A stretch of DNA of 33,608 bases from NIOZ-UU13 sp964653075 (GCA_964653075.1 CAZZAX010000056.1:1-33608); one strand, 5' to 3'. Shown: positions 11,101-19,060, counted from the stretch's first letter. The notes: generated by a model from the letters alone, not told the origin. Made by a program: numbers and translations.

Positions 11101-14100
11101 CGGCAGAGCAGAGCGTTGACAGCCCGTGCGTTGATGCAGGCAGTGACCTGGTATCTGCTCTGGGCCTCGAAGAGTTCACCACTCGCTCCGATGGTGTCCC
11201 TGATGTGGGACAGGTCGATATAGGCCTGCACTATGCCATCGGCGAAGGTAGATATCGGTTGATTGTAAATACGGTTGGTGAGAACGGCACAGTTGAACCG
11301 AGCGGCGGGACATTTGACAAGTTCACTGTAGTTAGGCTGCATGCGACAGTGAACCCGGGCTATCGGGTAAAATGGGTAGGCACTGATGATGACAGCTCTG
11401 TTGCTCTTACCAATACCGTGACGATGGATTCGAACAAGACTATTACCGTTGAGTTCGTGGAGTACCTTGGCAAGACCGTTACCGTACCGGGTAACTACCC
11501 GACAATCCAGGAAGCGGTCAATGCTGCCAAAGACGGTGATACAATTGTGGTTGATCCCGGTACATATTTCGGGGGATATCAAAGTATCTCACTTGTGGTG
11601 GACAGGGCTGTTACTATCACATCGAGAAATCCCGACGACCCCAACAGCGTCGCGGCAACTATTATTGATGGGTATATAGGTACCAATGATTGGACTAATC
11701 TTGGTATCGTATTTACACCTAACGTAGATTCCAGAACAATCCTAAACGGCATTACGATACAGAACTGCGGTGGACATATTGCGGACGGTGACGACGGTGA
11801 CAGAGATGCAAATCATCCTAACGGTGAGGACGGTGGGAGTTTCGAGGGTGCTGCAATACACATCCAAAATGGGGCCAGCCCCATTATCAAAAACTGCATA
11901 ATAAGAAACAATTTACTTGAGGGAGGCAATGGCGGAAACGGCGTAAATGCTTCGGGGCCCGACCCGCTTCTCAATGCAGGCCGGGGCGGCTGGGGCGGCT
12001 GGGCGCACGGCGGAGCTATATGGTGCGGCCCGGACAGCAGTCCCAAGTTTATCAACTGCGTAATCGAGAACAATACAGCCCGCGGCGGCAACGGCGGCAA
12101 CGGCGGCGACGGTGGTGGAGCAAATGAAGGCTACGCTAACTACGGAGGAAACTGGAGCGCGTCTAATGCAATTCATTATGACCCCGATAGTTCTAACATC
12201 GAGTTTGCCGATCACCTGTGGAAAGTCTGGGATTGGGACTTAGCATTTGTCTACGCGCCTATTTATGATGTGAACCTGGTCTCCTACTTCGGCGACTACC
12301 GATGGTACTCCGGATTGGGAGGAGGCACATTTTGTGACATCGGAAGTAATGTTACTTTTGTAAACTGTGAAATCAGGGGGAACCGCACTGAAGGCGGGAT
12401 GAGTGGAATTGGTGGTGCAGCTGCCGGAGACAGGAATATTGAGCCCCTGGTTTCTTTCCAGTTGCCAAGTTTCGGAGCCGGGGTATATTGTGCTGCTGAT
12501 TCCGTGATAACTTTCACGGATTGCACATTCGAAGGTAATATTGCCTCGGGGCTTCCGGCGGGAGTAACTGATCCTAATCATCGCCTTGACCCCTATAGTG
12601 GATATGGAGGGGGTGTATGTGCCGAGGACAGTGCTTCAGTTGCGTTTGTTGACTGCAACTTTGTTGACAATCAAGCCGATTCCGGCGGTGGAATATACAC
12701 TGATAATACAGATGTGACAATTGTCGACTGCAATATTACGTCCAATGAAGCACTTCGTGGCGGCGGCTTTATCGGTGTTGACGGTCTGATCAATGTATTG
12801 AGCAGTAAGATTACGAGTAACAGGGCGGTTGGCGATGTCAATGACCCCAATGATGATAACATTCTCACCGACGGCGCCGGCTTATACTGCTGGTTGGGCG
12901 GAATCAACATCCAGGATTGCAACATCAGCGGCAATATAGCTGATTTTTCAGGTGGTGGTGTGTATCTGCGTGATGTAAATACCGCATCATTGGTCAATAA
13001 CCTGATTATAAACAACGGAGCCGGGAGAGATGGTGGTGGTGTCTCGGCCAACTGGTACACTAATTCGATTATTTCCAACTGCACATTTGCCGGTAATGCC
13101 ACTTCAGGCAGCCTCGGTGAACCTAATAATACCGGTTACGGCGGCGGGCTTTACAATTCTTACGAGAGCGACTGTGTAGTTACCAACAGCATCTTCTGGA
13201 ACAATTTTGCCCTGAAAGGAAGTGGAATTGCATTAGGTTCAGGTTTCGAATTTAACGAAGCGTGTGGAACGCTTTCCATTTCTTACAGCGGTATCAAGGA
13301 TGGGCGTTCCGGTGTTTGGGTTGATGAAGGTTGTACACTCAACTGGGGCGATGGAAACAAAGACAAGAACCCATTATTTGTCGAAGGCCCACGTGGTAAT
13401 TACTACCTAAGTCAAATCAGCGCAGGCCAGGGTCAGAACAGTCCCTATGTTGATGCCGGCAGTGATTACTCAAGCTATGTTGGTATGTTGGGACATACAA
13501 CCCGAACCGACGGAAAATCTGATGCAGGTCTTGTTGATATAGGCTACCATCATCCGGGAGCAGAACCATGCAGATTGTGTGACCTTGTGCTGGATGGTGT
13601 GATTAACTTCCGTGATTTTGCGGTTCTTGCCGACAGATGGCTTAATGATACTTGTTCAGAAGGGAATAACTGGTGCAATGGAGCAGATTTGACATCAGAT
13701 ATGTATGTTGATATGAGGGATATAGCTTTCCTGGCTGACTGCTGGCTCGTCGAAGATACGGTCGCTCCAATACCCAACCCAAGCAGGTGGGAAACGGAGC
13801 CTTATTTAAGCTCTGCAGGATCAATCACCATGACTGCTGAGACAGCTACCGACGCCTGGGGCTGGGATGTTGAATATTACTTCGAAAGTATCAGTGTCGA
13901 TGGCGGTCATGACAGCGGTTGGCAGAGTAGCCCGACATACACTGACGGAGGCCTTACACCGGGTGTAGAATATGGCTACAGGGTAAAGACGCGGGATGCA
14001 GTGGGCAATGAAACAGAATGGTCTGAAGTCCGCTATGCAGGTTTAGACAGCACACCACCGGCGCCTGCTCCTCACATTGAAACCATTTTTGCCGTTTCGG

Positions 14101-14696
14101 AGACTTCGGTCTCAATGACATCGTCGGTTTCCGTTGATGACAGTGAAGTGGAGTATTATTTCGAGAGCACATCTGCTGGTGGGCACGACAGCGGCTGGCA
14201 GGATGATCCGAATTATACGGATATTGATCTTGATCCCAATACGGAATATTCCTACAGGGTCAAAGCCAGGGATAAATCCGCTTATCAAAACGAAACCGGC
14301 TGGTCAGAGACGGTTGTTGTCAGGACTTTGGTTTCTGTGGATCTGATTGCTCCGACGCCCGATCCGATGACGTGGGACCCGACTCAGGACCCGAATGGTT
14401 TTGATGGGACACCCCGAGAGGTTGCGATAGATGCTGACGGCGACGGTGTCATCAGTTTCTATGAATATTCGGCTCAGATGACAGCTTCTGTGGCTACCGA
14501 TGCCGGCGGCGGGCCTGTCGAGTATTTCTTCGAGTGTACAACCGACTCAGGCTTTAGCAGCGGCTGGCAGGCGAGTGAGATTTATATCGTCCAGTTGGGA
14601 AGAAGCGGACAAGGCCACCGTTTCCGAGTCAAAGCACGCGACCAGTTCCGGAATGAGACTGCCTGGTCACCTGAGGGAAGGGCTGATCCACCATAA
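5169..14696 (+). CDS. Giant secreted S8 subtilase fused to three beta-helix cassettes, collagen-like loops, dockerin and Ig/FN3-like repeats
   Basis: This is a 3175-residue exported protein. A signal peptide (1-22) and a propeptide-like region (about 45-135) precede an S8 domain with a complete triad: D188 (AVTDTGI), H252 (HGTHIAG), S429 (SGTSLSAP), and oxyanion N348 (AAGND). Three right-handed beta-helix cassettes with PbH1-like repeats follow, at about 493-847, 1011-2024 and 2101-2798. Each ends in a DPLF...DSPCVDAG...TTRxDG...DIGxHY-type closing motif. InlB B-repeat-like domains (about 856-934, 938-1011, 2028-2100) link them. The second cassette carries glycine-rich loops and a Pro/Asp linker. 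A dockerin-like pair (about 2800-2862) and three Ig/FN3-like repeats end the protein. Beta-helices usually bind or cleave polysaccharide, but no lyase residues are evident. The protease domain should be active outside the cell; its substrate is unknown. The ATG is preceded by only a weak GGA Shine-Dalgarno. Confidence 0.88.
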   Translation: MKQHILIIALILLSIAGFTWADNPSGINLTDLGFNYSSENDFTAYKQGELIVRFADVDAFSQLSEGPLLIGPLTTKGVKGVISDFILAGAEIEKEYSEVAPGLAVVKLPDGTTVTEASVKFNRSANVLYAEPNYKYKLFAVPNDPMFADLWGFDNTGQTGGTEDADIDAPEAWDFETGSSQMIVAVTDTGIDYTHPDLADNMWINNAELRGAPDVDDDGNGYIDDIYGYDFAGAVAADPNDADSDPFDNHFHGTHIAGIIGAVGNNGEGVAGVCWNVKMMALKVFADDYRVEPEVFASEAVEAIQYAIDNGAKVINASWGGDYFSQSLYDAIKDAGDAGLLFVVAAGNDYGSDNDVNPVYPASFDLDNIISVMSTDPNDQRSDFSNFGATSVDIAEPGTDILSTSPTTQNFAMLVFGVSTNYATLSGTSLSAPYASGACALIWSQYPTLAHKTVKGILLKAVDPIFMSPRLNLSGGRINLHKVLTLIPQGKAGKVLNSKDDPTDSSNLYSTIQGAIDDANDGDVLIAESNALFLEIIDFKGKAITLRSGDITNPDDPNISPVDTMILGILDEDSVVTFQNNEGPDTILKGFTIGWGSADYGGGISCFRSSPTITDCIINNNFVNFYGAGIDCVESSPTIKNCTIIGNRTASDSGIGGGVNCEQSSPTISDCIISNNFANNVGGGIACYNADPNIINCVIADNSAIHKGGGIDLEYSSPTITNCTIVVDDPNAPKDGGIFALHDSSPLITNCILWGNGDDLYNCSATYSCIEDNDKGIGNVHSDPLFTTGPLGNYYLNQTAAGQLGSDSPCVEAGDPDTDISLRIDSYTTRTDGETDAGIIDIGAHFAALPARLVQLDVTVVDANEPVEPNMAKGRVEPGSGTYRQYEVVLLEAHPDAGYRVKAWTGTDDDLLTGTSNKVTIVADASITIEFEEVPLYQLRTEIIGGRGTISPYHKRGEYYPDGTVITLIAAPDRTYIVDRWAGTDDDTLWSNTNTITMDSDKDVTILFRQPKSLLVPGQYQSIGLAIGAAYSHGDKIVVSAGTYFGGYDFQGKAITIASEHPDDPASVAETIIQTFGGPAFIFQSGEGHDSVVDGFTIKGPGSEPPSPIFGRMPLIDGVGTPGEPALGGAITCLNGSSPTLSHLVIEDVVAQGWNGENNAFIYDPPEDPPDPLDPLDPLDPLPLPAVPDPNDPNQWAPNDPNRPEPPTDPNAPVDGLPGLDGEPGAPGEPGAAGLDGMAGLPGGDGGLAHGGAMYFDADSSPIILNCTIVNCMAIGGDGGYGGAGQDGQDGQDGQPGQEGQEGQEGGEGLNDGAQGAGGNGGVGGDGGVGGNGGKGGDGGKGGEGGEALGGAIYFGPNCRPTIRFCKILNCFTRQGLGNYGGDGGNGGNAGVGAALADGGGGGDGEPAGAAGEAGVDGGGGTGGDGGFGGNMGVNGRRSWAGAIYYGEGCEVDISDTIISDNAAENIVLFYTYGGGDGGDGGIGGDGEGDGAAGDGGIGGDGGSGGPSRIIIPEEEDDAAEEEDDPNAPNLGPGDGGVGGEGGDGGAAGADGLIGMTMNSYTPSYGGANYYEADCIVELTNCTISNNASRQVDGTGHDGGGEYYQSGCETVLNRCELTGNLAGSSGSGGAQYFEDFCSAEIIDCNYVDNSSGDDGGGLFCPSDCSLDIKDSDFIGNSTIDTFSSGGAIYGGGIWDWDSGLWHNGSEITIDSSYFSNNDSAFGGALYWHGEGAEMSILDSVIINNTAEHGGGMYWSSGAPVITGCSVMGNRARTRWFTPDPQGFVSAFGSEKPFGGGGGMFCWSSEATIENCFITGNSSEGSGGGVYFGGDPSVPILKNCLVKRNSAILDGGGIVSYWLTTPTISNCTIVNNSANDPANSKHGRGGGLSCSYQSQTTLINSILWDNVGTYGNQISVGSDDEPFYLDRPAALTVSYCDIQGGRDSEAIYIEPGRILNWLGGNINADPLFVASHHSLSQIAAEQSVDSPCVDAGSDLVSALGLEEFTTRSDGVPDVGQVDIGLHYAIGEGRYRLIVNTVGENGTVEPSGGTFDKFTVVRLHATVNPGYRVKWVGTDDDSSVALTNTVTMDSNKTITVEFVEYLGKTVTVPGNYPTIQEAVNAAKDGDTIVVDPGTYFGGYQSISLVVDRAVTITSRNPDDPNSVAATIIDGYIGTNDWTNLGIVFTPNVDSRTILNGITIQNCGGHIADGDDGDRDANHPNGEDGGSFEGAAIHIQNGASPIIKNCIIRNNLLEGGNGGNGVNASGPDPLLNAGRGGWGGWAHGGAIWCGPDSSPKFINCVIENNTARGGNGGNGGDGGGANEGYANYGGNWSASNAIHYDPDSSNIEFADHLWKVWDWDLAFVYAPIYDVNLVSYFGDYRWYSGLGGGTFCDIGSNVTFVNCEIRGNRTEGGMSGIGGAAAGDRNIEPLVSFQLPSFGAGVYCAADSVITFTDCTFEGNIASGLPAGVTDPNHRLDPYSGYGGGVCAEDSASVAFVDCNFVDNQADSGGGIYTDNTDVTIVDCNITSNEALRGGGFIGVDGLINVLSSKITSNRAVGDVNDPNDDNILTDGAGLYCWLGGINIQDCNISGNIADFSGGGVYLRDVNTASLVNNLIINNGAGRDGGGVSANWYTNSIISNCTFAGNATSGSLGEPNNTGYGGGLYNSYESDCVVTNSIFWNNFALKGSGIALGSGFEFNEACGTLSISYSGIKDGRSGVWVDEGCTLNWGDGNKDKNPLFVEGPRGNYYLSQISAGQGQNSPYVDAGSDYSSYVGMLGHTTRTDGKSDAGLVDIGYHHPGAEPCRLCDLVLDGVINFRDFAVLADRWLNDTCSEGNNWCNGADLTSDMYVDMRDIAFLADCWLVEDTVAPIPNPSRWETEPYLSSAGSITMTAETATDAWGWDVEYYFESISVDGGHDSGWQSSPTYTDGGLTPGVEYGYRVKTRDAVGNETEWSEVRYAGLDSTPPAPAPHIETIFAVSETSVSMTSSVSVDDSEVEYYFESTSAGGHDSGWQDDPNYTDIDLDPNTEYSYRVKARDKSAYQNETGWSETVVVRTLVSVDLIAPTPDPMTWDPTQDPNGFDGTPREVAIDADGDGVISFYEYSAQMTASVATDAGGGPVEYFFECTTDSGFSSGWQASEIYIVQLGRSGQGHRFRVKARDQFRNETAWSPEGRADPP
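8655..9831 (+). repeat. Pro/Asp linker and collagen-like glycine-rich coding repeats
   Basis: Within the second beta-helix cassette, a PLDPLDPLDP-type linker (8680-8720) runs into Gly-X-Y text (GEPGAPGEPGAAG, about 8835-8870). GQDGQDGQDGQPGQEGQEG and GGDGG/GGNGG tracts follow at about 8990-9222, 9301-9477 and 9588-9831. These blocks interrupt PbH1 coils at similar places, so they look like long loops projecting from successive rungs of the helix rather than one collagen stalk. The third cassette has shorter copies near 11930-11960 and 12090-12120. Confidence 0.8.
13755..14696 (+). repeat. Three C-terminal Ig/FN3-like repeats in the giant protein
   Basis: Three related units cover residues 2863-2959, 2960-3057 and 3058-3175. 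Each opens with D...(A/P)P.P and contains VEYYFES or VEYFFEC, then SGWQ, and closes with Y(R)VK(T/A)RD...NET.WS. The last has a DADGDGVISFYEYS insertion resembling a calcium loop. They follow the dockerin-like pair and form the extreme C-terminus; no PEP-CTERM, LPXTG or type IX sorting tail is visible. Confidence 0.8.
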
Positions 14697-14736
14697 CAGA
14701 TAAAGTATAGAAGTATATAGTAAATAAAAGAATATT

Positions 14737-14766
14737 CGGCTCGCTGACAAGCCTGTTAGCGAGCCG
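14737..14766. terminator. Bidirectional hairpin between the giant gene and aroC
   Basis: CGGCTCGCT (14737-14745) pairs with AGCGAGCCG (14758-14766), and a G-U pair plus ACA/TGT extends the stem to about 13 bp around an AGCC loop. It lies between two convergent genes. Read on the minus strand it is followed by a T-rich stretch (AATATTCTTTTATTT), so it should end the aroC transcript as well as that of the giant gene. Confidence 0.75.
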
Positions 14767-14829
14767 GATTTATATTGTTCCTTCGAAATACAACAGGTGT
14801 AACCCCGAAGTATCCAATGAAGCTGGGTT

Positions 14830-14847
14830 GGACGGGCTTGTCCGTCC
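14830..14847. other. Small palindrome near the aroC 3' end
   Basis: GGACGG (14830-14835) and CCGTCC (14842-14847) are inverted around GCTTGT. There is no T-tract on either side, so it is a weak candidate for a second terminator or a remnant of a dispersed palindromic element. Confidence 0.3.
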
Positions 14848-14880
14848 TGCAAAATGCCATGCCCGTAAAGGCTTGGAAAT

Positions 14881-16203
14881 TTACTTGTCCTTCAGCATTT
14901 GGTAGCCGTAGTGTGCGAACAGGTGGTCAAGTATTACCATAGCGGTGTAGTTTTCGGCGACCGGCCATATTCGAGCCACAATGGTTGCGTCACGCCTGGT
15001 GATAGCAGCCAGGTCCTTGTTCTCGAGTGTATATTTGTCAATTGTCTTCTGTGGTTTGTCAATGGTTGGTGTAGGCTTGACCGTAAGTCTGACAACGATT
15101 GATTGGCCTGTAGAAAGGCCGCCTGTAATACCGCCGGCATTATTCGACTCGAAAATAACTTTACCGTCTTCAGCGCGCATCTGGTCGTTGTTCTCGAAGC
15201 CGGTCATATCTTTGACCGCAAAGCCGGCGCCGACCTCGACACCTTTTACTGCACCGATACCGAGCATCTTACCCAGTTCCCCATCGAGCTTATAGAAGAC
15301 CGGCTCACCGAGGCCGATTGGAACACCGGTTACAACCACTTCAACTACGCCGCCGGCTGAATCACCTGTGGCGGCTATGTGGTTACAGGCATCGACCATT
15401 GCCTGGGCGACATCGGTGTCAGGACAGTTTACGATTGGATGTACGCCGTATTTGTCCTGAACCGCAGCGGCAGTGAGCTTCGGAGCTTTATCGCGGATAG
15501 TTTCAATTTCCTGTTCAATCTCAGCTAATATTCTGGTCTTTTCCAGAAATCTCATATCCATATTGATACGGCCTTTGACGTAAATCTCCTGATAAAAAGG
15601 GTCGAGGTCGTGTCGCATTTTTTTGTAATCGTTGGTGTACTTAAAGGCCTTGTCGGCGGCGACTTCAGGGCATCGGACGCCAGCGATTTCTTTCACATAA
15701 GAAAACACTTCGATACCACATTTCTTCAGGACTTTTTTGGCGACGTATCCAGCGGCTACGATGGTCGAGGTGTAGCGCCCGCTGAAAATACCGGCGCCAA
15801 TGGCGTCATCGTTCGGGCCGTACTTTTTGAAAGAAGCATAGGATGCATGACCCGGGCGTGGTGTGCGATTCGTGTCCTGGTATTGCTTGATGTGAATAAA
15901 ATGGCGGTCGAGGTTTGGAATAAGAATTGCCAAAGGTGTGCCGTTGGTGTGGTTTTTGTTCCCGGCGTTTTCGATGGTATCGGCTGCGTTCAGGCCGGAA
16001 TAGATAATTGGAAGGTCCGGCTCTTTTCGCGGACTGCTCAATTCGTCGGCGCCGGGCTTCCTAAGAAGCAAATCGCCGTATATTTCCTGTTCAGTTATTA
16101 ACATACCCGGGGGAACACCATGTACGAGAGAAGTCAGACCTTCCTGGTAAGAACCTCCGGCCACTGTTACCTGAAAACAACGTCCAATGTGACAACCAAT
16201 CAT
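14881..16203 (-). CDS. aroC: Chorismate synthase, divergent form lacking the first active-site His
   Basis: AroC converts 5-enolpyruvylshikimate-3-phosphate to chorismate with reduced FMN, the last shikimate step. The 440-residue product has the family core: RPGHA (116-120, second invariant His = H119), an arginine-containing GAGIFSGRYTS, AVKGVEVGAGF, NNAGGITGGLSTGQ, VVRLTVKPTPTI, and Asp405 in RRDAT. It departs from the usual family at the N-terminus: the normal GESHG motif reads GGSYQ, with Tyr19 where the first invariant His is expected, and RET reads RYT. Length is longer than the usual 350-390. It lies 70 bases downstream of aroA on the same strand, which supports a shikimate role. A GGAG lies 11 bases before the ATG. 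Either a divergent but active lineage-specific enzyme or one with altered chemistry. Confidence 0.85.
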   Translation of the reverse strand: MIGCHIGRCFQVTVAGGSYQEGLTSLVHGVPPGMLITEQEIYGDLLLRKPGADELSSPRKEPDLPIIYSGLNAADTIENAGNKNHTNGTPLAILIPNLDRHFIHIKQYQDTNRTPRPGHASYASFKKYGPNDDAIGAGIFSGRYTSTIVAAGYVAKKVLKKCGIEVFSYVKEIAGVRCPEVAADKAFKYTNDYKKMRHDLDPFYQEIYVKGRINMDMRFLEKTRILAEIEQEIETIRDKAPKLTAAAVQDKYGVHPIVNCPDTDVAQAMVDACNHIAATGDSAGGVVEVVVTGVPIGLGEPVFYKLDGELGKMLGIGAVKGVEVGAGFAVKDMTGFENNDQMRAEDGKVIFESNNAGGITGGLSTGQSIVVRLTVKPTPTIDKPQKTIDKYTLENKDLAAITRRDATIVARIWPVAENYTAMVILDHLFAHYGYQMLKDK

Positions 16204-16273
16204 TTTTGGTTATTCTCCAAATGTTAATCGTTATTAGTTTATATTATTTGATATTTATTCAGATTACGGTGCA

Positions 16274-17560
16274 TTATTCACAGTTTATTACTTCCATATT
16301 TGCACCGATAGCCTTCATCAAATCCACATAACCGGGAAACGTAACATCGATTGCCTGCGCGGTATCTATGGTACATTTAGCATCCAGGTTCATGCCCGCC
16401 AGGGACAATGCCATTACGATTCGATGGTCAGCCCAGCCATGCAGTTCAGCGGGTTTGGGCTTACTGGGCCCTATTATAAGGCCATCCGGCAATTCTTCAA
16501 CATCTACGTCCATTTTTTTCAGCTCTTCAGCCATGCATTTGATTCGGTCGGTTTCTTTGCTGCGTGCCTGAGAGACGTTCAGCAGTTTGGTTATCCCTTC
16601 TGCAAAAGCAGCGGTAACGGCCATAGCGGGCAGCGCATCGGGTGTTTTATTCATATCAAGCTCTGTTCCTTTGAGTGTTGCTGCTTTAACTGTTACTGAA
16701 TTCGGGCCAAAACTAATATCAGCCCCCATTGCTTTTAGGTAATCAACCACTGCTTTGTCCGGCTGACTATCTGCATAATCCAGCCCGAGCAGAGTTACCT
16801 GCTCTGCTGACATGGCGGCGGCACAAAGAAAGAACGTGGCACTGGAAAAGTCGGCGGGGATTGTATCGTTGAAGGCCTTGTAACTTTGATTGCCTTTGAT
16901 TTTGAATTTTCGGAACTGCTGATTTTCGTATTCTATATGCTGTTTGTCGAGCCAGTCGAGCGTCATCTGCACATACCCCGGCTCATTAAGCAGAGTAAGG
17001 TCTATTTCGGTATCTTTGGAGGCCAAAGGTGCGCATAATAGCAGGCTTGAGAGATATTGACTTGTGGTCGCGGCGATGGTGGTTTTTCCGCCTTTCATTT
17101 TTCCCGTTATCTTAACAGGAGCTTTGCCGTTGTTTTTAAGGCTGGTGCATCCTGCACCGAGTTCACTGAGAGCATCCATTAACGGCCCGACAGGGCGGGT
17201 TTGAATTTGTTCATCACCGGTTAAAGTAATGGTCTGCCCGGTTGGAGCCAGAGCGGCTGAGCCCATTGCGATACGCAGTGTTGTACCGGAATTGCCCACA
17301 TCGATAATTTCCTGTGGAACATTAATTTTTCCGCCTGTGCCTGTAACCTTCCAGAGTTTATGGTCAGATGAGTTAATCTCAGCGCCTAAGGCCCGATAGC
17401 ACGCCACTGCTGCCTGTGTATCGCTTGATTCCAGCGGGTTATTAATAAGACTTTCGCCTGCTGCTAATGAGGCGATTGCTACGGCACGAATAGTGTGCGA
17501 CTTGGAGCCTGGAATCAGCACCGTTCCTTTTAACCGAGATTTTCTTACAATCAGTTTCAT
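16274..17560 (-). CDS. aroA: 3-phosphoshikimate 1-carboxyvinyltransferase (EPSP synthase)
   Basis: AroA joins phosphoenolpyruvate to shikimate-3-phosphate, the sixth shikimate step, in the cytoplasm. The 428-residue length is standard. Motifs in order: PGSKSHTIR (17-25, substrate Lys20 and Arg25), DVGNSGTTLRI, DEQIQTRPVGPLMDAL, TTSQYLSSLLL, ADFSSATFFL, TPDALPAMAV, RSKETDRIK (PEP-contacting region) and WADHRIVMAL. These are the canonical two-domain EPSP synthase features with no missing catalytic residue seen. It is upstream of aroC with a 70-base gap and downstream of the phosphoesterase gene with an 81-base gap, all minus strand, so co-transcription is possible. The ATG has no strong Shine-Dalgarno site. 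Confidence 0.96.
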   Translation of the reverse strand: MKLIVRKSRLKGTVLIPGSKSHTIRAVAIASLAAGESLINNPLESSDTQAAVACYRALGAEINSSDHKLWKVTGTGGKINVPQEIIDVGNSGTTLRIAMGSAALAPTGQTITLTGDEQIQTRPVGPLMDALSELGAGCTSLKNNGKAPVKITGKMKGGKTTIAATTSQYLSSLLLCAPLASKDTEIDLTLLNEPGYVQMTLDWLDKQHIEYENQQFRKFKIKGNQSYKAFNDTIPADFSSATFFLCAAAMSAEQVTLLGLDYADSQPDKAVVDYLKAMGADISFGPNSVTVKAATLKGTELDMNKTPDALPAMAVTAAFAEGITKLLNVSQARSKETDRIKCMAEELKKMDVDVEELPDGLIIGPSKPKPAELHGWADHRIVMALSLAGMNLDAKCTIDTAQAIDVTFPGYVDLMKAIGANMEVINCE

Positions 17561-17641
17561 AATATTGTTTTTGTATTGCGTATGACACTTTTTTATCAGA
17601 AACGGCTGAGAATTGAAAGAAGATTTTAAGATTGGATTTAA

Positions 17642-19060
17642 TCATTTGAGCCAGTAATCGGCTAATATGGCGAAGTCAAGTATGTCAACATTGCAATCGC
17701 CATTCAGGTCGGCTTTGAGTTTAACCCGGCATTTGGATATTGTAAATACCTTATCGCTGGTGTCACTGATGAGTATATTATTTAAATCGCTAATGCGAAT
17801 CAGGCAGGTATTAGAGTTTATGTGCGGAAGCGAATCCCACTCGTACCAGCCGGTATTCCGCGATTGACCAATCTCCTGCCAGGTTTGCCCGTTGTCGAGA
17901 GAATATTCGATAATGACATAGTCTGTTTGGGTACCTTCGATTGTTTTCCAGCTTATCGTATAGTAACCTGCTGCTGAGAGATTTTCACCACCGTTCGGCG
18001 AGAGCACAAATGGTTTTGGAGCAGCGGTGTAACTCCATACTTCGTTCGGCTCGTAGATGCCAGGAATGTTCAAATTGCTGGAATGGCGTTCTAACCAGGT
18101 GAGTGTAACGTTAAGCCCGTCAATCTCGGCCAGGACATAGCCGTACTCTTTGGCATGGTGCCATTGTTCCACAATATAGATGCTATTATTACCTGTATAA
18201 GGCGGCGACCATGTATATGGCGGCGCCCCGGCGGTTCCGATAATAAATTGATGAATGTCGTTATTCGGGTTACCGTCTCCGTCATCAACTCGTGCGTGGT
18301 CATAAAAGTGGTCATGTCCACAAAAGTACGTTCGTCCGCCTGCGTTTTTGATTGCGGCCCAAAACGCATCTCGCTGGACAGGGAAATAGTCGAGACAATC
18401 GGAATGCAAAGCCCTAAAGGCCTGTTCGTGGCCGGCAAAGAAGATATGCGGTTTGGTATTTGTCGCCAATTGGTTGTCCAGCCATTTCTGGTTGATTTTA
18501 TGGTGAAAATCATGCCGTGTGCCGGCATAGTTATCAAGCATGGCAATAAAGGTGTTTTTGTGCGTAACCGAATACGTCATAAATTTCTCATTTGCAGGGC
18601 CGTTCTCGGGCAGCTTCTGTTTGGGATAAGAGTCATTGCCGAAGACTTTAAGCCATCGCAGCATGTTATTATCATTTGGGTCGGGACTTGTACCGGGATA
18701 AGGATAGCTACTCCAGACATCGCCGAGCTCATGATTGCCGCGGCTGACATATACGGGGATATCAGCATTGTAAACAGGTGTCATTATTTCCACCCAGATC
18801 CTAAGCTGGGCTTCGAATATCTCCGGATTTTGTACTGTAGAGCCGGTAACAAGGTCGCCGGTAAACAAAACAAAATCGACACCCTGGCTTTTAATCTCAG
18901 TGGCAAGCTCCCTGAGGATAATCTGATTGATTCCATTGTTATAACCCCTGCTGTCGCAGGTAACAATAAATTTCCAGGGTTCCTGAGCAAAACCTGTCGA
19001 AGAAAATATAGTCAGAAAAAGGACGGCAAAAATAGACTTTACTGGAATTGTTTTTTTGAT
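17642..19060 (-). CDS. Secreted metallophosphoesterase with dockerin-like tail; probable non-canonical start
   Basis: This is a calcineurin-like, purple-acid-phosphatase-related hydrolase that should act outside the cytoplasm. The open frame runs from about 19111 but holds no ATG, GTG or TTG before the catalytic domain. AAGGAGG (19075-19069) sits 8 bases before ATC at 19060, giving a well-formed signal peptide (KKTIPVKS + IFAVLFLTIF + SSTGFA) and 472 residues; I place the start there. Metal-site motifs: D36 (CDSRG), G68-D69, GNHE (108-111), H211 (AGHEQ) and GHDH (248-251). A beta domain with SPNGGE follows, then a single dockerin-like loop, DLNGDCNVDILDFAILADYW. The first TTG in frame (18868) would remove the signal peptide and D36, so it is unlikely. 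Substrate unknown. It follows the pseudo-subtilase by 65 bases. Confidence 0.8.
   Translation of the reverse strand: MKKTIPVKSIFAVLFLTIFSSTGFAQEPWKFIVTCDSRGYNNGINQIILRELATEIKSQGVDFVLFTGDLVTGSTVQNPEIFEAQLRIWVEIMTPVYNADIPVYVSRGNHELGDVWSSYPYPGTSPDPNDNNMLRWLKVFGNDSYPKQKLPENGPANEKFMTYSVTHKNTFIAMLDNYAGTRHDFHHKINQKWLDNQLATNTKPHIFFAGHEQAFRALHSDCLDYFPVQRDAFWAAIKNAGGRTYFCGHDHFYDHARVDDGDGNPNNDIHQFIIGTAGAPPYTWSPPYTGNNSIYIVEQWHHAKEYGYVLAEIDGLNVTLTWLERHSSNLNIPGIYEPNEVWSYTAAPKPFVLSPNGGENLSAAGYYTISWKTIEGTQTDYVIIEYSLDNGQTWQEIGQSRNTGWYEWDSLPHINSNTCLIRISDLNNILISDTSDKVFTISKCRVKLKADLNGDCNVDILDFAILADYWLK

Noticed and set aside
5169..14696. Possibility that the giant frame is several genes joined
   Set aside because: The frame is uninterrupted for 9.5 kb, has one signal peptide at its start, repeated cassettes in register, and no internal ribosome-binding site with a second signal peptide.
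15610..16101. Plus-strand frame of 163 codons inside aroC
   Set aside because: It is antisense to conserved AroC motifs and has no recognisable domain.
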